9,936 nucleotides of DNA from Candidatus Sungbacteria bacterium RIFCSPHIGHO2_02_FULL_52_23 (GCA_001820655.1 MHQM01000011.1:1-9936); one strand, 5' to 3'. Counted from the stretch's first letter, positions 1-4,883 are shown. The notes: generated by a model from the sequence alone, not told the origin. Program-made: numbers and translations.

Positions 1-99
1 ATACCATGGGGACTGCGCCATAAACATGACGCCCAAAACTCCAGCAAGTTCACAAACCGCAATGGCAATTACTAATTTGAAAAAGTTATTGATACGCAT
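1..99 (-). CDS. TspO/MBR family protein, N-terminal fragment (cut by window edge)
   Basis: Only the first 33 codons are present; the reading frame stays open to base 1. The peptide begins MRINNFFKLVIAIAVCELAG and continues with a hydrophobic stretch ending in PWY. This matches the start of TspO/MBR (tryptophan-rich sensory protein, translocator protein) members: a short basic/polar start, the first transmembrane helix with the conserved C-E-L-A-G stretch, then a W-Y pair just before the first loop. The family is a five-helix membrane protein that binds porphyrins and related ligands. The start ATG lies 34 bases after the stop of the 54-residue gene, so this is probably the third gene of the minus-strand unit. 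No good ribosome binding site is seen. The assignment rests on one helix and could change if the remainder of the gene disagrees. Confidence 0.72.
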   Translation of the reverse strand, partial: MRINNFFKLVIAIAVCELAGVLGVMFMAQSPWY

Positions 100-133
100 A
101 AATTCTTGATTGAGAATGCAAGGATGACGTTTG

Positions 134-298
134 TTAGTGGTTGAATGCCTGGTACAGGACGGATTGCTCAAGGGCGAAGAAATCGGAGGCGGTTTCGGCT
201 TGGCTTGGCGCAATTTGATTCAATTCCCAAAGGTCTTCACCAACTCCTGACTCTAGATACTTTATGACATCTCGTTTTTCATTATCTGATAGGTTCAT
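134..298 (-). CDS. Small 54-residue protein of unknown function
   Basis: This ORF starts at an ATG only 9 bases after the stop codon of the upstream HTH/ATPase/DUF4325 gene and ends 34 bases before the TspO-like gene. Its position in the unit is the main reason to believe it is real. The product is acidic and predicted to be helical. It begins MNLSDNEKRDVIKYLESGVG, has a central EDLWELNQIAP stretch, and ends ALEQSVLYQAFNH. There is no signal peptide, membrane segment, cysteine or metal motif. No Shine-Dalgarno sequence is obvious; the tight spacing suggests translation coupled to the upstream gene. I do not recognise the family. A regulatory or adaptor role next to a GHKL ATPase would be a guess only. 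Confidence 0.62.
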   Translation of the reverse strand: MNLSDNEKRDVIKYLESGVGEDLWELNQIAPSQAETASDFFALEQSVLYQAFNH

Positions 299-307
299 AA
301 GTTCGTC

Positions 308-1360
308 TTATTTACTTTTCTTTTTGGTTTCGTTTTTGGCGCGCTCTACCATGAAGCGTACTCCTTCTGACATATGCTCTTCTTGGATCGTAATATCGGG
401 GTGCGCGCTCTGGAAGACACGGTATATTTCATCGGCAAATGCCTGTCCCACTACAGGTACTTGATCAAAATCAAGAAGAATAATCTTGAATTTCTCAAGC
501 CCCGAGAGGATGCGGCGCGCCTGCGATCGGGAAATATGCACTCCGCCCATCGTAAACAATTTGACTCTGATTTCAGTCTTATCAAATCCATAATCCCTGT
601 TTTCGGCAAGATTGGTGTATCTTTTAAACACATCGTCCAGGTGGAGCGCTGACTCGACATCTATGCCAAAGGAAACCTTTGTACCGCGCTTTGAATGAGA
701 CGCCCGGCGTATGACGATATTTTCATGTGTGATCATAAGCTCATAGCCAAAACTCTCTAACACAAACACATCAGCGGATTTTGACGTGAAGAAGATACCT
801 TCGCCAGAGTGGGATTTTGGCATGGTCGTCGTCTTGCCTTTGAGCAAATCCTGAATGGCTTCCCTCTCGGAGTTGAGCCGACGCGTCTGCATAATATTGC
901 GAAAAACTCCAATACCAAAGTCCTCTACGACAAACGAGAGTTTATTATTTTGAATGGCGATATGAACAGAAATGGTTTTTGATCTTGAGTGCTCAATAGC
1001 GTTGTTGAACATTTCGGAAAACGCGAACGTAAAAATGCTCCGCACGTTTTCCGGCAAACGCGCAACAAGCGGAAACTGCCGCTCAATTTCAACAAGAGTC
1101 GCGTGTTCTTCCAAGCTTTTGTTTTGATATTTTCGCTTATAGGATGATGGAAGCGCTTCCGGATGTGCTTGGGCATATCCTGAAGAAACATAAAAGGCGT
1201 TTCGGGTACTGCCGAATTTTAATACTTTTCCCTCTCCAACCAGCCAAGAAACCACCAGATTTACGTACTGGCGTGACACGCCGACTTGCGTGGTGATATC
1301 AGAAGACGTTACCTTGCCTCCTTTTTCTATAATTTCTAGTATTTTCCGTCTATTATCCAT
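308..1360 (-). CDS. Winged-helix / GHKL ATPase / STAS-like (DUF4325) regulatory protein
   Basis: The protein has three modules. Residues 5-55 form an HTH of winged-helix type (KILEIIEKGGKVTSSDI, then VSRQYVNLVVSWL). Residues 85-235 form a GHKL ATPase: N-box EMFNNAIEHS (about 116-125), G1 box EDFGIGV (146-152), G2 box SGEGIFF (185-191). Residues 262-340 form a STAS-like DUF4325 domain (core FKIILLDFDQVPVVGQAFAD). There is no dimerisation/phosphoacceptor histidine box, so the ATPase resembles anti-sigma-factor kinases rather than sensor kinases. Combining an ATPase with a STAS-like domain recalls a partner-switching pair in one chain, with its own DNA-binding module; that reading is inference. 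An ATG at 1393 in the same frame would lie inside the promoter (-10 at 1371-1376), so the ATG at 1360 is preferred, giving 350 residues. It leads a unit with the 54-residue and TspO-like genes and diverges from the PAS kinase. Confidence 0.85.
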   Translation of the reverse strand: MDNRRKILEIIEKGGKVTSSDITTQVGVSRQYVNLVVSWLVGEGKVLKFGSTRNAFYVSSGYAQAHPEALPSSYKRKYQNKSLEEHATLVEIERQFPLVARLPENVRSIFTFAFSEMFNNAIEHSRSKTISVHIAIQNNKLSFVVEDFGIGVFRNIMQTRRLNSEREAIQDLLKGKTTTMPKSHSGEGIFFTSKSADVFVLESFGYELMITHENIVIRRASHSKRGTKVSFGIDVESALHLDDVFKRYTNLAENRDYGFDKTEIRVKLFTMGGVHISRSQARRILSGLEKFKIILLDFDQVPVVGQAFADEIYRVFQSAHPDITIQEEHMSEGVRFMVERAKNETKKKSK

Positions 1361-1370
1361 AAGCAACTCT

Positions 1371-1400
1371 ATTGTAAAGCAATCTATATTCAATTGTCAA
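1371..1400 (-). promoter_or_regulatory. Sigma-70 type promoter of the HTH/ATPase/DUF4325 unit
   Basis: On the minus strand, TTGACA (1400-1395) is followed after 18 bases by TACAAT (1376-1371), close to the consensus. The -10 ends 10 bases before the ATG at 1360, so transcription should begin within a few bases of the start codon. The mRNA would be leaderless or nearly so, which fits the lack of a Shine-Dalgarno sequence. Confidence 0.72.
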
Positions 1401-1413
1401 GTGATTGTCAAGT
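1393..1413. repeat. Perfect 10-bp direct repeat overlapping the -35, possible operator
   Basis: ATTGTCAAGT occurs at 1393-1402 and again at 1404-1413, an 11-bp period or about one helical turn. The first copy overlaps the -35 hexamer of the minus-strand promoter and both lie in the divergent intergenic region. That geometry suits two protein subunits binding the same face of the DNA. An obvious candidate is the HTH protein encoded next to it (autoregulation), but this is inference. Confidence 0.5.
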
Positions 1414-1454
1414 AGCTCTGCAGTGACTTTGGATTCCCCTAGTGGGCGGAGAGA

Positions 1455-1463
1455 TGGTACAAT
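1455..1463 (+). promoter_or_regulatory. Possible extended -10 promoter of the PAS histidine kinase
   Basis: TGGTACAAT combines a TGn extension with a good -10 hexamer (1458-1463). No convincing -35 lies 16-19 bases upstream. If used, transcription would start at about 1470, at the ATG at 1471, giving a leaderless mRNA and ruling out the earlier ATG at 1462. Confidence 0.35.
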
Positions 1464-2538
1464 GATGCATATGCGTACTCCCCTGTCGGCGGCGGATCAT
1501 GAGTGGAAGCTCAAGGAGGTTGAGAAGCTGAAAACGGCTTTTGATCTTTTGAGTGATCACGTCGTCATCACGGATGAAAATGCAAATATCTTGTATGCCA
1601 ATAAAGGTGTGGAGCGCGCCACCGGCTTTAGTATAGCTGAGGCGATCGGCAAAAATCCGGCGGATCTCTGGGGCGGCCGTATGCCTAAAGAATTTTATGA
1701 GAAGATGTGGCAGGTGATTAAAATAGACAAAAAGGCCTTTGTGGGAGAGGTGAAGAATGTCCGCAAGGACGGGACGGAATACTGGCAGGAGGTCCATATC
1801 TCGCCGATCCTGGATGCGCAGGGCGAGGTGAAGTTTTTCATCGGTATTGAACCTGATATCACGACGCGCAAGGAGCGCGAGAAGTTTAAGGAAGATTTCG
1901 TGTCGGCGGTCGGGCATCAACTCCGCAATCCGCTGGCGGCCATCAGCTGGGTGATGGAAGACTTGCTCGCATCTGACACGCTCACGGAAGCGGACAAAGA
2001 GAAACTGCGCGGCGTGTATCGCGAGGACAAGGGTCTGGCGCGATTTGTCGGAGACCTGCTGGTGCTGGCACGGATGGATAAAGGCGGCTTGAAAGCCGAG
2101 CCTGTCGCACTGCATGATGAGATCACGCGCGCCATGGAAGCCGTAAAGCAAAGATATCCTGCTGTCGCCCTCTCATTTGCCGATGTGGGAGACACAACCG
2201 CGATCCCGATGATAAAGTCGCTTGCGATGCAGGTATTTCTCAATATCATGCACAATGCGGCCGAGCACGCAGACACGCAAAACGGACGCGTGGATGTGGC
2301 TCTCCGGCAGTCTCCCGAAGGCACGGTATTCTCCTGCGCCAATAATGGCGCGCCAATCTCGGAGGATAAAAAACCCCTGATATTTGCCAAGATCCCGAGC
2401 AATACCGGAGAGGGCCTGGGGCTGTACCTCGTCAAAATGATCTCCGACACGCTTGGCTGGCGCGTATGGTTTGAGACAGGAGAGCATGGGACTACTTTCT
2501 ATGTCCTGATACCGCCGGAATCCCCTGCCGCGGCGTAA
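1462..2538 (+). CDS. PAS-domain sensor histidine kinase, no membrane segment
   Basis: Residue numbers are from the ATG at 1462 (358 residues). After a short helical lead, a PAS domain covers about 20-140 (LLSDHVVITDENANILYANK, then a GTEYWQEVHISPI strand region). The dimerisation/phosphoacceptor box is VGHQLRNPL with the likely phosphorylated His at 152. The ATPase has an N-box NIMHNAAEHA (about 261-271), a degenerate G1 box (CANNGAPI in place of D-x-G-x-G), an F-box around PLIFAKI and a clean G2 box GEGLGLYL. No transmembrane helix is seen, so it should sense in the cytoplasm, probably through the PAS domain. Start choice is uncertain: GGAG at 1448-1451 supports 1462, while a possible extended -10 at 1455-1463 supports 1471. 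No response regulator is nearby. The DUF167 gene follows after 9 bases and is probably cotranscribed. Confidence 0.88.
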   Translation: MMHMRTPLSAADHEWKLKEVEKLKTAFDLLSDHVVITDENANILYANKGVERATGFSIAEAIGKNPADLWGGRMPKEFYEKMWQVIKIDKKAFVGEVKNVRKDGTEYWQEVHISPILDAQGEVKFFIGIEPDITTRKEREKFKEDFVSAVGHQLRNPLAAISWVMEDLLASDTLTEADKEKLRGVYREDKGLARFVGDLLVLARMDKGGLKAEPVALHDEITRAMEAVKQRYPAVALSFADVGDTTAIPMIKSLAMQVFLNIMHNAAEHADTQNGRVDVALRQSPEGTVFSCANNGAPISEDKKPLIFAKIPSNTGEGLGLYLVKMISDTLGWRVWFETGEHGTTFYVLIPPESPAAA

Positions 2539-2547
2539 AGATTTCGT

Positions 2548-2790
2548 ATGAGGATATTTGTCAAAGCAAAACCGCGGGCCAAGCATGCGTCTGTAAAACG
2601 CATAGAGGAAAACCGCTTTGAGATCGCGGTACGGGCGGCGCCACAGGACGGCAAGGCAAATGACGCGATCTCGCGCGCGCTGGCAGAGTATCTGGATATT
2701 GCCCGATCGCGCATCCGCTTGATCGCGGGTGCTGGCGCAAAACAAAAGGTCTTTGAGATCGCGGATAGTAAAGACCTACTGATTAAATAG
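2548..2790 (+). CDS. DUF167 / YggU family protein
   Basis: The 80-residue product has the usual length and features of the DUF167 family: an opening strand FVKAKPRAK, the central APQDGKANDAISRALAEYL signature (family pattern P-x-x-G-K-A-N), and a closing segment of the form I-A-G-A-G-A-K-Q-K followed by a strand. These proteins are small mixed alpha/beta folds whose biochemical role is not settled. The ATG lies 9 bases after the stop of the histidine kinase, without a recognisable Shine-Dalgarno sequence, so it is probably translated from the kinase transcript. Its frame closes just before the palindromic intergenic element at 2802-2940. No residue expected for the family appears to be missing. 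Confidence 0.9.
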   Translation: MRIFVKAKPRAKHASVKRIEENRFEIAVRAAPQDGKANDAISRALAEYLDIARSRIRLIAGAGAKQKVFEIADSKDLLIK

Positions 2791-2801
2791 TTTCGTTACG
2801 A

Positions 2802-2940
2802 GATGTTCAGATTTCGTGCGAGTATTGGAAAAATTATGAGGCATATACGGCGTATATGTTGAATAATTTTTCCAAAGTCGTAGTACAGACGCGAGGCGTT
2901 CCCGCATAGCGGGATGCCCCGTCTCCGAAATCTGGACATC
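2802..2940. repeat. 139-bp nested palindromic element filling the convergent intergenic gap
   Basis: The ends are inverted copies with 14 of 15 bases matching: GATGTTCAGATTTCG at 2802-2816 and CGAAATCTGGACATC at 2926-2940. Inside lie two further hairpins, one at 2825-2875 and one within about 2889-2923 built on TCCCGC-ATA-GCGGGA. No open reading frame of note is present. It may be a MITE-like repeat, a structured RNA, or terminator material. No clear target-site duplication flanks it. Confidence 0.6.
2825..2875. terminator. Probable bidirectional terminator between convergent units
   Basis: A perfect 13-bp stem, TTGGAAAAATTAT (2825-2837) with ATAATTTTTCCAA (2863-2875), encloses a perfect 7-bp inner stem CATATAC-ggc-GTATATG (2842-2858). 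The inner hairpin is followed by a T5 run on either strand, so it can end the kinase/DUF167 transcript from the left and the tRNA-Gly transcript from the right. Confidence 0.6.
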
Positions 2941-3026
2941 GGAGTAGAAGAATAATTACGCAGTAGGTCTATTGGATATAAGTCGCGGATGCGGCCAGCA
3001 AGAATCGAACTCGCGCCTACTGCTTG

Positions 3027-3157
3027 CCCCGCACTTGGTCTGCACAATTTTTTGCGAGAAAGGGGAATCGAACCCCTGCCCTTTGCTTGGGAAGCAAATG
3101 TACTGCCACTATACTATTCTCGCCTATAAATTACCCAGTGCAGATTAAGTGACGGGG
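3027..3157 (-). mobile_element. 131-bp inverted-repeat element carrying a tRNA, in the anticodon loop
   Basis: On the minus strand the piece starts CCCCGTCACTTAATCTGCAC (3157-3138) and ends GTGCAGACCAAGTGCGGGG (3045-3027). These ends are imperfect inverted repeats, differing by one extra T and two mismatches. It is flanked by a direct repeat CAAG (3161-3158 and 3026-3023); removing element plus one copy restores a normal anticodon arm. This is what a small non-autonomous transposon with a 4-bp target duplication would leave. Alternatively the arms are the paired ends of an intron. In RNA they extend the anticodon stem to about 25 bp with a 5-base bulge, a 1-base bulge and one 2x2 internal loop. 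About 60 bases outside the inner tRNA is far too little for a group I or II intron core. Confidence 0.6.
3053..3123 (-). tRNA. tRNA-Gly(CCC), intact, nested inside another tRNA gene
   Basis: A complete 71-base cloverleaf on the minus strand. The acceptor GCGAGAA pairs fully with TTCTCGC. The D-arm is GTAT-AGTGGCA-GTAC. The anticodon stem TTTGC/GCAAA encloses TTCCCAA, anticodon CCC (glycine GGG codons). The T-stem AGGGG/CCCCT encloses TTCGATT. The discriminator is A, as is usual for glycine tRNAs in many bacteria, and no CCA is encoded. It lies wholly inside the anticodon-loop insertion of the outer tRNA-Gly(CCC) and reads in the same direction. It differs from the outer tRNA in acceptor, D and T stems, so it is not a simple tandem copy. 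Confidence 0.95.
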
Positions 3158-3174
3158 CTTGGGAAGCAGTCGTC

Positions 3175-3248
3175 ATTTCGCCCTAGCGGCGAAATCCCGG
3201 GAAATCTTCCACTGGATTTCCCGCTTGTGCCAAGCAATTGGCACAAGC
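3175..3248 (-). other. Three consecutive perfect hairpins inserted in the tRNA D-loop
   Basis: On the minus strand these hairpins follow directly after the conserved GG of the D-loop. The first is GCTTGTGCC with GGCACAAGC (9 bp, 3248-3223). The second is GGGAAATC with GATTTCCC (8 bp, 3222-3199). After a GGG linker, the third is ATTTCGCC with GGCGAAAT (8 bp, 3195-3175). Every stem is perfect. The exact end is ambiguous by about three bases because AAT can belong either to the last hairpin or to the D-arm. GGGC at 3250-3247 and 3183-3180 could be a weak duplication. I recognise no intron or known RNA family. Confidence 0.65.
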
Positions 3249-3309
3249 CCACTAAACTATGGCCGCGTAAGAAATGAAATGTAACAAGTTTTTCAATGGT
3301 ACTCCCTAA

Positions 3310-3333
3310 AATCCCGCATTGGCAAGCGGATTA
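3310..3333 (-). terminator. Weak possible terminator after the glycosyltransferase gene
   Basis: On the minus strand the stop codon runs into AATCCGC, an 8-base loop, GCGGGATT (one bulged G) and then TTA. The stem is short and the T-run poor, so read-through into the interrupted tRNA-Gly is possible. Confidence 0.35.
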
Positions 3334-4848
3334 TCGGTGCTTTGGCGTAGGCCAAAATCCGAGGCGCCAGCGGCCTCCGAGCATCACGCGCGTCTGCGCT
3401 TCCAGTGCCGGTAGCGATCCGAAGATGATGAGGTGCACCGGCATCAGGAGCCACTGTACGAGATAGAGCGCGTAATGGCGTTTGCGAAACCATGCGGGTT
3501 TGGGCGGCAGGAGCAGGATTGCAAGGATTGAAGACGATGCGACTCCGATCATGGCAAAATTCATAACCGTGCGCGTGATCCGCGGGAGATTGTACGAGAG
3601 CACGGATAGATTAAAAGATGCGTCTCCCAGAATAAGCGGCAGCCAGCCGAGGCTGAAGATAATGAGCGAATTGGTAGCCCATGAGTGCGCGCCTTCAATA
3701 TAATGAAACGACCAGTAGCATTTTTTTGCAAAAGAAATGCGGCGGTTTCTGATGAATCCGTTGAGAAAGTAGGGGATATTCTCGCACGGCCCCCATGCCC
3801 AGCGCCTCTGCTGTCTGTAGAGGTTTTTCATGGTATGCCAAAACGTCGGCGCCACGTTGGCATCCATAGCCGCCGGATAGAAGATCGGCACAGTGCGCCA
3901 GTCGCCATCGTAGTGCAAATAGCACTGCCAGAAGATATTGGAATCTTCGGATACGATATCGCGCCGCCAGTAGCCGATTTCAACAAGCGCCTTGAAAGGC
4001 ATGGCGTGCGAAGAAAACGTCGTAAGGCGTTCGGGCCGCGCCTGCTGGATCATGTGCCAGAATGAGGACGCGAATGCAATGACGCGCGCAAGCGCCGGCG
4101 CCTGGAAGATATTATTTACGAAAAGCGGTATCGGCTGGTAGCTTGAGCGCAACGGGTGTGGCGCTTTGAGAAACGCATGCGTGAGAACGCCGAAATATTC
4201 GGGTCCCGTCTGGGTATCCGCATCAAATACGGAGACGATGATATCGTCATACGGGATGCTCGCGGGGTCTATGACGGCGCGCTTTACTTCTGCGGCGGCC
4301 CATGCCTCGTTGGATCCTTTGCCGCGGATTTCGCCGATCAGGCCGTCGGGATGCGCGGTTGCAAGCAGGTGCGCGAAAACTCCCGAAAACTCCTGCGTGA
4401 TCTTTTGCGCGATCTCATCACTCTCGGGGATGCGCGCTTCGCGCGCAAGCACCACGATCAGCCGGTCTTTTGGATAGTGCGATGCTTTGAGCGCCTCAAA
4501 ACTTTCCCGTATGATCTCGTAGGGCTCGTGCGCCATCGGCATGATGACAAGATGATGAATATTGCGCCAATGAGGTTGTAGGTTGCCTGCCTGTCCGGTA
4601 GGCAGGTGGTTTGTAGGTTGTAGCTCTGATAATTTGGCAAGCCAGTCTGTCTGCATGTTGGCGCGCATTCTGCGAAATGCCGCGCGCAGGTGCAGGGAGA
4701 GATAGATTGTTTTAAACAGCCAGTAGATGTCAAAGAGAATGATGAATATCGCGGCGGCTTCCGGGAAGCGCCATGATGCGCCGATGACGGCCGCGATCGT
4801 GCCCCATGCAAGAACGCCGGGTATGAATTCAAGCAAACGATATTTCAT
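3331..4848 (-). CDS. Membrane glycosyltransferase, GT2 / BcsA-like core
   Basis: The 505-residue protein has one or two N-terminal membrane helices (about 10-52), a cytosolic GT-A domain (about 95-350) and three or four C-terminal helices (about 390-485). The catalytic signature of processive GT2 enzymes is present: FDADT (D209-x-D211) for nucleotide-sugar/metal binding, a catalytic-base SEDS (301-302) and QQRRW (346-350, the QxxRW motif). It should transfer sugars from a nucleotide-sugar donor at the inner membrane, probably to make or export an envelope polysaccharide; the sugar is not predictable. There is no PilZ domain. An in-frame palindromic repeat adds a short linker around residues 79-92, before the catalytic domain. 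The ATG at 4848 lies 35 bases after the gatB stop, without a Shine-Dalgarno sequence; a 10-bp hairpin repeat sits in the gap. Probably cotranscribed with gatB. Confidence 0.88.
   Translation of the reverse strand: MKYRLLEFIPGVLAWGTIAAVIGASWRFPEAAAIFIILFDIYWLFKTIYLSLHLRAAFRRMRANMQTDWLAKLSELQPTNHLPTGQAGNLQPHWRNIHHLVIMPMAHEPYEIIRESFEALKASHYPKDRLIVVLAREARIPESDEIAQKITQEFSGVFAHLLATAHPDGLIGEIRGKGSNEAWAAAEVKRAVIDPASIPYDDIIVSVFDADTQTGPEYFGVLTHAFLKAPHPLRSSYQPIPLFVNNIFQAPALARVIAFASSFWHMIQQARPERLTTFSSHAMPFKALVEIGYWRRDIVSEDSNIFWQCYLHYDGDWRTVPIFYPAAMDANVAPTFWHTMKNLYRQQRRWAWGPCENIPYFLNGFIRNRRISFAKKCYWSFHYIEGAHSWATNSLIIFSLGWLPLILGDASFNLSVLSYNLPRITRTVMNFAMIGVASSSILAILLLPPKPAWFRKRHYALYLVQWLLMPVHLIIFGSLPALEAQTRVMLGGRWRLGFWPTPKHR
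4576..4620. repeat. Palindromic repeat inside the glycosyltransferase frame
   Basis: CCTGCCT (4586-4592) and AGGCAGG (4600-4606) form a 7-bp stem around GTCCGGT. TTGTAGGTTG flanks it on both sides (4576-4585 and 4611-4620). On the coding strand it reads LPTGQAG in a poorly conserved linker. From memory, such CCTGCC...GGCAGG palindromes are dispersed in many Patescibacteria genomes. The 35-bp period of the flanking repeat is not a multiple of three, so a simple insertion with target duplication does not by itself explain the intact frame. Confidence 0.65.
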
Positions 4849-4859
4849 TGATCTGCTGT

Positions 4860-4882
4860 CTATTGAAGTCTCACTTCAATAG
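4860..4882. repeat. Dispersed hairpin repeat, copy 1 (gatB/glycosyltransferase gap)
   Basis: A perfect 10-bp stem, CTATTGAAGT (4860-4869) with ACTTCAATAG (4873-4882), encloses a CTC loop. The same 23 bases occur in the opposite orientation at 8859-8881. It begins 1 base after the gatB stop codon and there is no T-run, so a terminator role is doubtful. Confidence 0.7.
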
Positions 4883-4883
4883 A

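Larger units (their letters stand above)
2990..3266 (-). tRNA. Doubly interrupted tRNA-Gly(CCC) gene enclosing another tRNA
   Basis: Three segments on the minus strand join into a 71-base cloverleaf: 3266-3249, about 3177-3158, and 3022-2990. The acceptor GCGGCCA pairs fully with TGGCCGC. The D-arm GTTT-AGTGGAA-TGAC has three pairs (one G-U) and keeps GG and A21. The anticodon stem ACTGC/GCAGT encloses TTCCCAA (anticodon CCC). The T-stem GCGAG/CTTGC (one G-U) encloses TTCGATT. The discriminator is A and no CCA is encoded. Between segments one and two lie about 71 extra bases forming three hairpins. Between two and three lies an insertion of 131 bases, plus a 4-base repeat of the target, holding an intact tRNA-Gly(CCC). 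All stems remain pairable, which argues against old decay. Whether a functional tRNA is ever made is unknown; it could be a recent pseudogene. Confidence 0.72.

Noticed and set aside
1360..1393. Upstream ATG at 1393 as start of the HTH/ATPase/DUF4325 protein
   Set aside because: It lies upstream of the good -10 hexamer at 1371-1376 and would not be in the predicted transcript.
1405..1461. TTG at 1405 as start of the histidine kinase
   Set aside because: The added N-terminus is low in recognisable content and overlaps the direct repeat and promoter of the divergent unit; ATGs at 1462-1471 are better placed.
1408..2151. 247-residue minus-strand frame opposite the histidine kinase
   Set aside because: It lies wholly antisense to a clear kinase and is Cys/His/Arg-rich in the way shadow frames are.
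3027..3157. Group I or group II intron in the tRNA anticodon loop
   Set aside because: Only about 60 bases remain outside the inner tRNA, too few for a catalytic core, and no P7-like or domain V-like element is visible.
3019..3170. Archaeal bulge-helix-bulge splice site
   Set aside because: The motif needs bulges on both strands separated by a 4-bp helix. Here the 5-base bulge lies on one strand only and the helices are 7 and 6 bp.
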